From: Diplolepis rosae
Taxonomy: Eukaryota; Arthropoda; Insecta; Hymenoptera; Diplolepididae
Direction: 5' to 3'
NCBI GenBank assembly: GCA_030998225.1
Contig: JAPYXD010000677.1
Span: 13,949,501-14,013,500, forward strand
DNA length: 64,000 nt
Of this stretch, positions 35,515 through 47,799 are shown piece after piece; the first letter of the stretch is position 1, and each line of letters opens with the position of its first letter. The position numbers were made by a program, and so were the translations under genes. A model generated the notes under the pieces. That model had not been told where the DNA came from, searched no databases, and saw only the letters and a list, made by a program, of their open reading frames with translations.

Positions 35515-36390
35515 AAAGATATGCATACACGTCTTTAAGGTAGTTTTCATTTACAAAAATTAGACCTCAGGAAAAAATAGATAATTTTGCTTTCAAGAAT
35601 AGCAATATTATTATTGAAAGTCTATTTTGAAAGAGAAAAGGTTATTTTACATGAAAAAAATTTGAAACACAGAAAAATAATGTTATTAATAAATTTTAGT
35701 TTTGCTCCAACTTTTTATCTTATTGCTTCTTACCAGAATTAAAAACATTATGCGATTATAATAAATCACGAATCATTATTTCAGAGAAACGATTCTCTAT
35801 AACTTCTACGTTTGCAATTTTTAAAAATAAATTCTTTATTGCCTGAAATCATTAAAAATCAATTTTCCAAAACGATATTCTTATAAACAAATTGCTGAAT
35901 TTGATAATAATTTATTCATTTTCGAAATTGGAAATGGTTAAGTTGTAAGGAATCTTTCTCTTGAAAAAGTGATTTGTAATTTATTAAAATCGCATAATTT
36001 ATAAAAATTTGTAAAGAAACGATAAGAAAAAAAGTTGGGGCAAAAATAAAATTTATTAATAAAATTATTTTTCTGTATTTCAAATTTTTTTTCGTGGAAA
36101 TTAACCTTTTCTCTTCCAAAATAGCCCTTCAATAATAATTTTGCTATTCTTGAAAGCAAAATCATCTATTTTTGCCTGAGATCTCATTTTCGTGGATCAA
36201 CTACCTTAAAAGTATATTTTGTCCGAAAAAAGTTGGCAGATGAATTTTCAATTTTTACTGTCATTTTTAGTGATATTTCCCGAAAAGTGTTATATTAAGT
36301 AGCATATTTTTGGACCAACTGACAGAAATTCCTAATGGTTCTGGTTTACCGTCAAAAATGATATTTTCAACCGTCAAATTTCTATCCGTG
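35515..36390. repeat. Short duplicated segment, copy 2 (interrupted by a foldback MITE)
   Basis: Direct repeat of the segment at 34390-35355. Here the TTAA in CACGTCTTTAA is filled by the foldback MITE 35539-36205, and the TA site used by the transposon in copy 1 is empty. The two copies match closely outside the insertions. Confidence 0.85.
35539..36205. mobile_element. TTAA-flanked palindromic foldback MITE, copy 3
   Basis: 667 bp, GGTAGTTTTC to GATCAACTACC, flanked by TTAA at 35535-35538 and 36206-36209. The uninterrupted sister sequence at 34409-34414 has a single TTAA, which proves a 4-bp target duplication. No coding capacity. Confidence 0.92.
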
Positions 36391-39172
36391 TACACAGAAA
36401 AGAGGCTGGATATCAGTCTCGACTTTTTAAGAGAATGATTCAAGATGCTGTAGGGATCGTGTCCGTGATTTACTCGACCTGCAGTAATACACAGCTGTGT
36501 ATGGCTCATAGGTCAGCGATAGCCTATATATCACGTAAAAGTGTTTAAGTTACTTTATGTTAGAAAGTAAGTGGCCCTAGTCGGACTCCATGTCGGTGCA
36601 CTTACACCCCAGGGATTTTTGTTACTTCCTAAAGTTTCGGCTGTTCTCCGAGAGAGAACATATAATCGATTTTAATGGCGACAGCGTGTCGAAATGATTG
36701 TACCGCTATAGAATTTACGATAAAGTTTATCGGAGAACCACTGACATTAAGCACAACATATAGTACATAGTCAACTTGATACGAATGAGTTAAGAACTCG
36801 AAAATTAGCCACGCAACGGTGATTTCCGTGTTAGAAACGGCGAATAACTGTGGGATATCTGATTGACATTAGAACCAGTTTGTTTTAATTGAAATATATC
36901 AGATTTACCATTGTAATTACGAAATACAGAATTTGTTGCCGAAATTTTATATTTTAGAATAAAATAATTTTATGCCACTTTTAAGATGTTATATGGTTTT
37001 TCTCGTTTATCGATTATTTAATGAAAAAATTCACCTAGAGAGTAAGATTACAAAATATTTTAAATTCTTTTTGAGGGAAAATGAGTTACGTCCAGCCTGA
37101 GCTGGAAGCCTCGACTAATTTAAAAATGCATGAGAGTTACTTTTGAAATTTGAGGTGCAATGTAGCTATTGAATAAATAAATTCTGGAAATTTGCATGTA
37201 TTTTTTTTTAAATAACGAAAGATCTAGAGTCTCATTGCGCATAATACCAAAGAACCACTTCCGCAACGTATACGGAAAATACAGGCCGTTACAAGCTTCC
37301 GTTGTCATTTTATTTCATTCTCTTTTTTACGACGATTTTTAAACCTTCTCTCCGCGATGCATAGAATAGTCTATGAGATAAGAACACGTATTTTTTCCTC
37401 TATTTTTTCGATATCTTCTGATGTTGCAACTACTCCTTGCTTCGATAATGGTATCGTTGATCGCAGCAGAATCCACAGTTCCCTGATAATCCTAAGGATA
37501 ACGATATATAATGATGTCCAATAAAAGTCCTTAAGTACGTACATCGTTATTTTTACGGTTACGTAACTTTTTATCTTTCCTGGTCTTCTGTCGTTTGTGC
37601 TTTCTATTCATATATTTGTATTCATTCTTGAATTTGATACATCATGGCATAAAAAAGTTCAATAATCTCTAATGTATCAAATATTCTTTCCGAAGAGAAA
37701 TCTTTTTTATAGAAAGGAAATTGGAGTTTTTAAAAATGCCCTTATGAATTTATAAAAGAATGAAAAAACAGTTAAAGAACACAGGAAAATTCGGATTATA
37801 TGGTATTAATTTCTCATCGAACATGAGTTTCAATTTTACATGGCGGTTTTACAGTTGTATTAAAAAAGTAATAAATTCTCAAGAGGTTAATATCTGAAAC
37901 TTTTTCTACGTATTTATACGCCATCCGTCGACGCAAGTAAGGAAGTTTTGAGAAAAGTTCTCTTTCGGCAGATTCACTTTGTTCTTTTTTCCTTACACTC
38001 ATCTACGAATCGACCCTGACTTCTTCCAAAGTTGAACCGTATGCTTCACTCGATTCCCATTTTGATGATCGAATCTTTCCTTCGCACTAACTCGCTTCGA
38101 TCGTTTGAAACTCGATCCCCAACATTTTCCCAACTGGAAAATGACTGACTGCTCCAAGAATTAGTGATAGGCTACACCTTTATCAATCCTTCTGCTACAT
38201 CGAAAAATATTTTTTTCAACCTGAGTAAATCTTCCATAGAACTTCATAACTTTCCATAACTATTATACTTTACTAGTGTATTGCATAGGATTATTGGTCT
38301 TACAGCAAGAACTAGAAATACAAAAGGGATTACACAATTTGAGAATAATTAATACAACCTTTGTAAATTCCTAGCTGATATTTCATGCAAGTAGAATATT
38401 ATATCTTAGTAATGAATGGTTTGATGAGTAAGAGGATATTCCAGTGGGATTCGCAAATACATAAAATATTGATACTGAAAAGTTTCCAGGTTTTTTTCAT
38501 TCTTTTAACTCTGATACATATGGAGATAGACAAAAAAAAATTCATAACTTTTAACTAAATTCAAAAAAATTAAATTTGATGAGATTTTACAATTTTGTAT
38601 GAAGTAGTATTTTCAGAATCGAAGCAACAAGAAGTATGTGATTGCATAGAAGATATAATCCAAAGTATTTATTTATGTTTAATTAATTGTTCTCTGATTT
38701 TATTTTAAATAATAACTATTTTATATAATATACTATACGTATATAATATTTTATTTTTTCTATAAATGGACTATGCATGATATTCTGTTTTAAAATTTAA
38801 ATCTTATAAACTTTAATTTTCAAATTATACAGTCAAGGAGAGACTTTTAAACTTTTACGAAGATTGTTTGTTTTTTTTTTTAGCTCTGGAGCTCAGTGTT
38901 TTGTAGAGTATCAACTACCAGACAATACTTTTTTGACAATAAGTTAAAGACGTAATTGTCAGTTTGGCTAAGAACACTAAAAAATGATTAGTTTACCCAA
39001 CTACCTCGGTTTGTAATATATTCTACAGCTACCTTATTGGTTAGTTATTATCGGCATTGTTATTACAAAAATTCGGGTAGTAAAATCAACTAGAAAAGTA
39101 ATGTGCCAACTAATAAAGTAGTAGTAACATTTTACAAGTCGAAGTAAATAAGCTCAACTAACTTTCTTTTTA
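36391..39172. other. Intron, no recognised feature
   Basis: Unique intron DNA with better base balance than most of the window at 36400-36860 and 37310-38170. No frame with recognisable domains and no repeat was identified. Confidence 0.4.
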
Positions 39173-39560
39173 GTGCACTCAAAAAAAATATTTGATTAAA
39201 TCAAAAAAACTATTTGTTTGAAACACTTTCTTTGATGTAAAGAAATGTTTTGTTTAAATGAAACAAAATTTGTTTGATTCAAACAAAATATCTTTGGGCC
39301 AAATAAATATTTGTTCGAATCAAATAAATTTCTGCCTTAAATCAAACAAATTCTATCTTTGACCATATATCAATGCATTAATTTCTTTGTTTTGAAGAAA
39401 AATTAATTTGATTCAAACAAATATTTATGAGGTTGAAAGATATTTTGTTTGAATCAAACAAATTTTATTTGATTTAAACAAATCATTTCTTTAAATCAAA
39501 GACAGTCGTTCAAACAAATCATTTTCTTTGATTCAATCGAATTTTTTTTCTGAGTGTGCA
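39173..39560. mobile_element. MITE with CACTCARAAAA ends
   Basis: Starts TGCACTCAAAAAAAAT and ends ATTTTTTTTCTGAGTGTGCA. The interior is packed with alternating TTTGATT and AATCAAAC words, so the whole can fold into a hairpin. Same end type as 16042-16292 and 23276-23527. Confidence 0.75.
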
Positions 39561-42500
39561 GAAAAGAAAAACAATCTATTTTATTTATATAACTGTACCT
39601 GATTGTGCAAATTTAAAATGACTTGATAATTAAAAATTGCTAATTAAAGCTCCATAACTTGCACTGAATTAACAAAGCGAACTAGCATATAGCGAAATGT
39701 ACAATACTGATGGGTTTGCTTAAAGCTCTAACTCCTAGTTATGGATAATGGCTAATTATGTAAATCCAACCACAGCTTATGTCCACTGTACAGAATCTAA
39801 ATTCTGAACTAGATGCCTTGTGTTACCATTATATAGTTACTTGAACTACAACTATCTAACTATCTCAATCTCTTTAATAAATATACAATATTGATATCAA
39901 AAGCAGAGACATCAGAATTATTCATAAAATATTAATTCAAACGAAATTTCTATACTAAAGAAACGTTCCACGATTCTTCTTATATATCTGTTTGGTACAC
40001 AAATTTGATTTTAATTAACACTTAAGGAGATCCGCCACTTTTAATATTTTTATTTTTTGAGTTTAGACTTTCCATATAATTTTTTTGTGTTTAGTATCTT
40101 TATTTAGAAAGATTTGGGTTTTTTTTCAATTCCTGCACCTTTATGTATTTTTAAACTAAAGCTTTTGAGCTTTTTGGGCATTTTTTTGACATTTTTTGAC
40201 TTTGAATAACTTTTTTGTTTTTTAACCAATTTTCATGATTCTTTTTTTAATTTGTTTCTTAGAATGTGCAGCAAATTTTGGGATATGAAAAATAGAATAA
40301 CATGATTGAAAAAAAAATTGCAAATAAAATAAAATGAAAAAATAAATTAAAATACCCCAAAATATGAAAAAAACATTTTTTGTAGTTATTTTATTAGTTA
40401 GAGTGCTTTCCATATCCAAAAAGTTGCTACACATTGTGAGGAACAAAATAAAAAAAGAATCATGACAACTGGTTAAAATAAAATAAAATAAAGAAACTAA
40501 ACATTAAATGAAAAACATTATTCACTGTAAAGAATTTCTGAATAAATGATAAACAAATTGTTGCTTTAAAAAAATTGCGACATTTTGAAAGAAATATTTT
40601 GGTTTATGTTATTTATACGAGTTCGTTGAAAGCTTAGCAAGTTCTTTAAGTATTGGTTGACGTATAATATTTTTTTTATTTATTTGTGTTTGCACAATAT
40701 TCCATTAATATGCTGCGTACAGAAAAAGTTAGCAGAGAACGGACGGTTTCGGTAGATCCAAAAAATAGTAGAACATTTCTGCAAGAGCTTGCAGATTTTG
40801 CAAAGAAAAATAAAGAACGTCATATAGTGTACCGCATGCAGAAAGAACTTCGGTTGTGCGTATTTTTTGCATTTCTTTGCTTTTAATCCGCATACCTCCC
40901 TTTTCTCGTATCGATTTCTCGAGAACGTATTGCTTCTGTTCGATATAACATGCAACCGACATACCACTCGACGAGAGTAGCGATGTGCACTATGCTTTAC
41001 TGTGAATCAACAAACCCGATTTTCTGTGAATCAGTCGTTACAATTTCTGCTTGCCTTTTGCTTCCATTATTAATTGTAAAAATCGAATCCGTAATGTATT
41101 CGAACATGTATGACTTTTACGGAAAATGTATTTGAGTTATTATTCTGCGAATAAAACTGCAGAAAAATACGAAATTTAGCCAAAAAATCTAAGTTTGAGA
41201 AGAAAATAGTTTTATTTGCAATTGTTCATTTACTGACAATTATTTACGATCCTCTATTTAATCTTTGTTCTTAAATAAGTAATTATAATAATTCCAGTTC
41301 CCTCAATTTCGTTCCTGGACATTAAAACATTTTAGGTTAACAATTTTGGAATAAATTAAGAGAATTTAGTCAGAAGTATATGGACCATCACAAAATTTGC
41401 ATAATTAAAAAAACTATTTACTACAATATCAACTATATTCAGAACAATAATTTAATATTAGCTTTTCAGATCTTGTATCCCAAAAATGCTCATCATATTT
41501 TATTTAATCCTAACTCGGACAAAATGTTTGTGACATAAGTTCTAATTTCTAACAGAAATGAGATGAATACTTTTCGATACAATGTTTATTCTTGGTAATT
41601 TTATACGCTAGCGATGATTTATATTATCCATGACTTCATTATGAGATTTTTTTGGATCTCATAAGAATTTCATTAGGACTATGTCAGGTGAAAGAATAAT
41701 TTAGAGAGTAAATAATTACATCATCAATAGTGTAAGACCAATGTTGATAGTTTATTGGCGTCACGATACGATATGAAACCACAAGCTGTCGTAAGTCATG
41801 AAAATTGATGTGTAAGCAACGGTATTGATGAGTCGACACTATATAATTCTGCCATATAAGTTTACGACCTGCAAGGTTCAATTTCATCCTCATCAAATCG
41901 ACATCAAGATCTCGGAGTCGCCTGGGACCGCAGGACGCAAGTGTAGCATTGTTGCATCGAATGGAAAACGCTATTGTTCCTTGAGTCCTTCCAACAACGA
42001 AGCTTAAAGACGAGCAATTCTCTGCCTCAATCGACACTTGAATTCCGGATGTTAGGAATTGCTCTTCGAGAGCACAATACTTAATGCATAGTATAATTTA
42101 TCGAAGTTGCAGAGGTAAGGAAACTGGAAGCGAAACCCCTTACAAACTCTCTTAGAACTACACTGTAGAGCTATTTATTTACATGTGAATAAAGGAACTC
42201 TATTGCTAATGAACTTCCGTTAATTATACGATACCTAGAAATTCATTGGAATTTCAAATTTTCAACAATGTTTAATTGTAGGTTGGAATTTATTGAATTG
42301 AGTTACAATAGATGCAAAGAAAATCGGTATTTATTTATGTAAATAATATATAATAATGAATACAAATTCATAATTCTTGAAATGTAATTGTAGTGAGAAT
42401 TGAAAGGAAAATATAATGTTTACGTTGAAAATGTTCAGAGTCTGACTGAGAAGGTATTGTTCCACTGAGAAATCTATCGACCGTTCAAGTAGAACAAGGC

Positions 42501-43165
42501 AGGTTTAGTCGGGCATGTTGCGTTTTGTGCATTTAAATAATTGATTGCTAACAACTGCTAATGATTTCAGCAATCGAATTCATGATTCAGATGATAATTG
42601 ATATGAATTTTGCTGAGAGATGTATGACATTTTGAATTAGTAGTTTATCAATCCTCGAATATGAAAGCTATGAATTAAAAAGTATTTTTTTGTGTATTTA
42701 CTATTCTCCTTAGAAAATCAAAACGAGTGATCCGCTATTAAAGAAAGAACACAATTTTTACATTAAAATATTTCAAAGTTTCCATAGAAACTTGAATTTG
42801 GGAGACGGGATGATTTAAGAACAGAAAAGATCCTTTGAGGAACGAGAAATAAAATAAGAGTTAGAAGGGAAATAGAAAACCAGCTGTGAGGCGAGCTTCT
42901 TTCCCATAATTGAATATTTAACTAAATAAAATTTTTATGAGACTACAAGATATAATTGTATAGTATTTTTCAAGAAAGACATAATTTAATTTACTCCAGA
43001 AAAATCTACCGAATTAACATGCTTTGACACTGCAGTCACAGGCTTTGGTCGAAGTGATGTAGAAATTATGGCCAAACTCGATCAAACATTAAAAAGCAAT
43101 AAAGATCTTAGGAATTTTGAGCTGAAAAAATGAAAACTGTGGAGTGAGAAAGTTCCTCTATTGCA
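39561..43165. other. Intron; contains unsupported open frames
   Basis: No repeat seen in other parts of the window. Two places show open frames in more balanced sequence: 40680-40970 (both strands) and 41684-42037 (117 codons minus, overlapped by 60 codons plus). No domain, signal peptide or convincing splice sites were recognised, so no gene is called. Confidence 0.4.
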
Positions 43166-43209
43166 TAAATACACTACTGGTCGAAAGTTTAAGCTCACCT
43201 GTTGTTTAA

Positions 43210-43933
43210 GGGGGTCTCCTTATTCAGAACTTTCAAAAAATCGATTTTTGTTTTTTTGTTTCAATCGATGGATCTATTATCAGAGAATATTGTAGCAAAA
43301 TTTTACAGTCCATATCGGAATAGTTTTGATGGTAGAGTTCCGAGCAGTGGCTTGCGCGGAGCGAGCGGAAGGTATTTTTCACCGTCTGAAAACTTTAAAG
43401 CGCGTTTTCTCAAAACCACATTTTTCAAAATTGCGTGCACGATTAAAGGAGAACCAATTAAGCTATTATTATAAACTTTTTTTTTTGTAGGTAATTAAAA
43501 TGCGCATATAGTGAACTTTTAGTTTTCATGATACAGTATTTATTTTCATTATAAATAACGCATTTTAAACAAAAAAAGTGGTGGAAAATTTGATTTTTCT
43601 GGAAAGTAACTCAAAAGATCGATTTTTTTACAATTTTTTAGGTGCACTATAAGCGGAAGACCCTTCTGCATAAAAAAAAAATATACATGTGTTTCAGATG
43701 AAAACTTTGGACAATATCATGCACGCAAAATTAATTGTCCGTGGTGAGACGCTGCGCGGGATCTTCGATAAGTCCGAGATTTTTTCTTGTTTTCAAATGG
43801 GAATTTTTTTTTAACAAGTTCAAATATGTACCTAAATATATGCGAAAAATTTTTGACCAGTGTTTTTATTTTCTGCTCCAAAGAAAATTGGGAAAAAGTG
43901 CCTTTTTTGAAGGTTCTGGATAAGGAGACCCCC
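43210..43933. mobile_element. TTAA-flanked element, family B (intact)
   Basis: 724 bp flanked by TTAA (43206-43209 and 43934-43937). Inverted ends are GGGGGTCTCCTTATTCAGAA and the complement of TTCTGGATAAGGAGACCCCC. Non-coding. It is inserted just after a Tc1-like end (CACTACTGGTCGAAAGTTTA at 43171). Partial copies occur at 22436-22635 and 49964-50187. Confidence 0.87.
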
Positions 43934-43984
43934 TTAAGTCATTGTCCAAGTGTCTTAATTTTTATAAAAACAAGTTAAACATTT

Positions 43985-44690
43985 TTTTTCGATAATGGCA
44001 TGAATTTTAACAAAATTTTTTATCTAATAATCCCAACTTGGAGGCAAAAACGTTAATTTCATAAGAATATATTAGAAAAAACGTCAAATTTCGATCTTAT
44101 TAGAAAATATTAATGATTCTAAAAATAATTAATATTTTTAAAAGTTTTTGGTCTCGTTTTAAAGGTAAGTTTTTCACAGTAATTTTCTAATTGTTCAAGA
44201 TATTTTCAAAACTTTTTCCTGGATTTTACCCTGGGGTTAAACATGATACAAAATAGTCGTAAAATTTAAAAAATATGTAAATTCTTATAAGGATTTTTAA
44301 TAATTCAATATATATGATATTTTAATCAAATTTAGGAATATTTATGAAAATATTGATATTTTGTATTTACTTATATAATGTATAGAGTAAAGTCTTTATT
44401 TTAAATGTTACGACGTTTTCGAACCATGTTCGACCCCAGAGTAGAATCCAGGGAAAAATTCTAAGAATATTTTTATTGGTTAGCAAATTACGATGGAGAC
44501 TTACCTTCAAAATGAGACGAAAATCTTTTTAAAATGTTAGTTTTTTTAGAGTTATTAACATTTTCCAAAAAGATCGAAATTTGACGTTTTTTGTAGTATA
44601 TTTTTGTAAAATTAACATTTGGCTTTCAGCTTGGGATCATTAGATGCAAAATTTTATTAAAATTCATGTTATTATCGAAAAAAATTCAGT
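43985..44690. repeat. Imperfect inverted repeat
   Basis: TTTCGATAATGGCATGAATT near 43988 mirrors AATTCATGTTATTATCGAAA near 44670, and further inward CAAAATTTCGATC-type segments also pair. It probably is the remainder of the Tc1-like element whose left end is at 43171. No coding sequence. Confidence 0.7.
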
Positions 44691-45837
44691 ACTACTGAAT
44701 TTTAACTCTGGATTAATTTGTAAGAATGGAAATGACTTTCATAATCGTCTATAATAAAACTGTATTATTTAACGAGAAAAATCAAAGTGATTAATGATAG
44801 CATTGACAGTATTAATGAATAGAAGATAAGAATTTTAAAAGTGTTTTTAACATGCAAAGAGCCGCCAGGCTCATGTACTTAAGCAGATATTTTATTGATG
44901 AGGTTAGAAGCTAAGTAAGATGGAGAATGTTCATAAGTGAAAAGCCTTGAAACCACATAAAATATAAACTTGCACCGAAATAGTCTACATGGAAAATCAC
45001 GTAATATATTTTGTACACGTTATGTTACTTGGCTCGTTAAGGTTAGTGGTTTAAGTAGAAGCCTAAAATAGAACTGGAAATAGTGCTATTTAGTACTCTA
45101 AAGTCGGATGCCGGAAACTTTACATCGGATGCTTTTTACAACTCCAAAGTCGTTTCCTTTCACTCGCCCCAAAATGTTGCATCCTTAAGGAAACAGATAA
45201 AAGGGAAAGAAAAACGAATGAAACGGAAGAAACTAGCAACAATGACAACTCGTCCTGGCAACAAGTACAATCGCTATTTGTTGCTTGTTCACTCGAAACG
45301 GTTCCAATCTTTATTCAAAGATTTAATCTGCCTTGGCAAAGGAGTAAAGTTCCTGATGAAACGTCCGATAAAGATTGTACTGCTCTAAATGTACAAACAT
45401 GCAATGCTAAATCTCGCTGAATGATTATCCTACCCTGTTGTAATTTCTCTCCACTCTCTTGAAACGAACTTCAACTAGAGCCAAACTTTCTTTGTTTCAG
45501 TCTAACCTGACACGTTCTCTGCTATACAATTTGTCAAATAAAGTTATGTTTGCAATTAAAACTGTGCACTCTGCACAATAAAGTTGGGAAATTGTTTTCT
45601 CAGTGGATCATTGAATAATTAACAACCTTTGTTTATGAGTTTGCCTTTCCAAACATATTCGAATCGCAGTCGATTGCAATAATTCTCTAACAGAATTTAT
45701 TAAAATCTATAAATGTTTCAACAAAATGATCAAACGCATGGGCGATTCTTTATTTAAGGCGTTAGGCCACTCTAGAGGCAGACAAAAATAGGCATATTTT
45801 GTGACTTTTTTTCGCCGAAACCATGAAATAAATCGAG
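44691..45837. other. Intron, no recognised feature
   Basis: A 101-codon plus-strand frame (45083-45388) is lysine-rich and low in information. No homology or splice evidence supports it. Confidence 0.4.
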
Positions 45838-46235
45838 ATCACAAAATAGGGCTTTTATTATACATGTCCAAGAAAGTACCTAGGATTTTTTATTATATTC
45901 TATAGTTCCTTTTTTATTAACAATTTTCTGACCATTTTTTATGGAATTTTATACTTTTTCACTTTTGAAGTGCGCCATTTGGGCAAAAATCAATATATGA
46001 AAGAAATCCTAGGTACTTCTCTAGCTATTCTTATATGGAATCAAAAAAACTTCAATGACTGATCATAACTCAAAAATTATAGGAGCTCTTTTGTCCAGCC
46101 GTAAACCTTCCAAAAATAAAGGCGTCATCGGAAAAATGCTTCTCAGTCGCCATTTTGACATCTATCGCTTGAAAAAAATTATTTTCTACACTCAATTACA
46201 TGTATAATAAAAACTCTATTTTGTAATCTAGTAGT
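45838..46235. repeat. Imperfect inverted repeat, about 400 bp
   Basis: CACAAAATAGGGCTTTTATT at 45840 is mirrored by AATAAAAACTCTATTTTGT at about 46210, and GTACCTAGGATT near 45880 by AATCCTAGGTAC near 46010. Foldback remnant without coding sequence. Confidence 0.7.
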
Positions 46236-47497
46236 GCTAAATGATGACATTTGAGAAAAAAAAACTAAAAAAATTTCTTTCGCCCTGTACATAACCTCAA
46301 AAGTAGCGAAAACCCCCATTTTTCGAGCACATAACCTCAAATATCTCAAAATTCTGACGTAATAGGCTGATTCTGATTTCGGATTCGGATTCTACGTCAA
46401 AACTTACCCCGGAAATGATCTTTCGTTTTCCAACAACAAATACAAACTCATTATTTGCAGACCTGTGTAATCTATGAAAAATTGCGAATAAAAATATTGA
46501 AAAGTTTTTTTTTTCACATTACGATTTAATAACATCGATATTTCGGACCGAATCGGGTAGAATACCCCCTTAATTCTAATAATCAAATTAAAATTTTCTT
46601 CAAAAATAATTATGCTTACGTTTTGTGAAGAACAGCAGTAAATAAAAGTTTTCCTTGAATATAAAAAATGTATCATGGTTAAATTTGTGAACAATTAATT
46701 GAAAATGAGAAAGTCTAGGCAGTGGTAGAAATTAGCATTGATTTACATATACTAACGTATCAAATTTGCAGCATAAGTGTATGCAAAATACTTATACGTG
46801 GAGTGCATAAAGTTTAATGCAAAAGTTTTTAATGGAGTAGATTCGCTCGAGAAAATTCATTCGCTTCGCGTAAACGCATTATGCACACTATATCTCTTAA
46901 ATTACTACTAAGAAAAGAAAAAAAGCGAGTATAACCAGGTAAAGATTCGAGGACGCAAAGGACGCCTCGGGCAGCATAATTCTATTGTACATGGGGCATC
47001 TTCCTTCGTAACAAAGTATACTCTACATTCCGGCAGTTTAGTAGAGACGATAAAGTCACTTCGTATTTTCTTTATATATATGTAGGAACTCGTTATGTCG
47101 CATATTATGAACTCTACTTTAGGTAAGGACTGAGAAAAAAACAACAAGAGACGTTCTGTCGTTTCAAACTGTGATCACATACATATTATACACTCGAGAA
47201 GTAATTTTGGGCCGCCCTTATCAACCTCATAACGTCTAGTGAACGATTATTATCTTATCTGGCTATCTCTGAAGCATCCCTCGATCTACGTTACGTTATA
47301 ATCTGATCGGGTTTTGCATCATATTGAACACACCAAAGCTTAAGAATAAATCGATTCTTGGAACACTTTATCCACGTCAACGTCTATTGCACAAATTGTG
47401 CAACAACCGCGACAAAATGATTTACTCTTGTTTGTACTCTGGACTATGTTTAGAATTTTGATAATAAATATTTATAAGATTGATTGTGAATACTTAC
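46236..47497. other. Intron next to the Ig1 exon
   Basis: Contains CGAAGCGAATG-type palindromic words near 46845-46875. No supported gene or repeat. Confidence 0.4.
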
Positions 47498-47652
47498 CGG
47501 TGACGTTCAGAGTGATATGTTGAACATTGTTACATTCCCTGTTGACTGCTAAGTAGGTAGCTTCACATTTGTATAAACCTTCATCTGAAATTTTTATATT
47601 TGGAATCTTCAGAAACGTTTCTGTGTCATTCTTCGCGATCAGCATATCCGCA
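47498..47652 (-). CDS. Sidestep-like exon: C-terminal half of Ig domain 1
   Basis: 155-nt internal exon. The acceptor is a pyrimidine-rich tract ending TTTCAG just above 47652; the donor is GTAAGT at 47492-47497. It begins with the last base of a split codon and ends with the first base of the next. The translation starts ADMLIAKNDTETFLK and holds the Ig F-strand signature DEGLYKCEA, with the second domain cysteine, followed by NNVQHITLNVT, the G strand. This is the second half of an N-terminal V-set domain, as expected for Sidestep Ig1. The matching first half with the B-strand cysteine and core tryptophan was not found between here and 64000. A GC-hairpin repeat element begins only about 150 bp upstream of the acceptor. 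Confidence 0.72.
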
Positions 47653-47799
47653 CTGAAATATAAAATAAGATATTTTCTTATTATAATTGAGCAACATATA
47701 TATATCTAGGTCAATTTAACAAAATATAGCAACCCTTTGTACTTGAGAGGTGACTCTCAGTGACGATTTGGTTTCTTCTTTCAGATGTAAAAATAAAAA

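Larger units (their letters stand above)
1352..47652 (-). other. Sidestep-family Ig receptor gene, partial (span of four exons)
   Basis: Gene-level entry joining four minus-strand exons: 47498..47652, 17323..17493, 16683..16847 and 1352..1539. Seen: each exon has an AG acceptor and a GT donor. Phases chain correctly: the first exon ends with one base of a codon (G) and the next starts with two (TT), giving Val; then T plus CG gives Ser, and G plus TG gives Val. The chained translation gives the end of a V-type Ig domain, a whole second Ig domain and half of a third. Known: Sidestep proteins are type I membrane proteins with about five Ig domains and a fibronectin III domain, acting in motor-axon guidance through Beaten path partners. 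Automated annotation often labels such insect genes nephrin-like or hemicentin-like. Which Sidestep paralogue this is cannot be decided. Signal peptide, first half of Ig1, later Ig domains and the membrane segment are not in view. Confidence 0.8.

Noticed and set aside
40680..40967. Opposed frames of 66-95 codons
   Set aside because: Both strands are open at once and no homology was recognised; kept only as a note in the intron description.
45083..45388. 101-codon plus-strand frame
   Set aside because: Lysine/serine-rich with no recognisable domain and no intron signals; best explained by chance.
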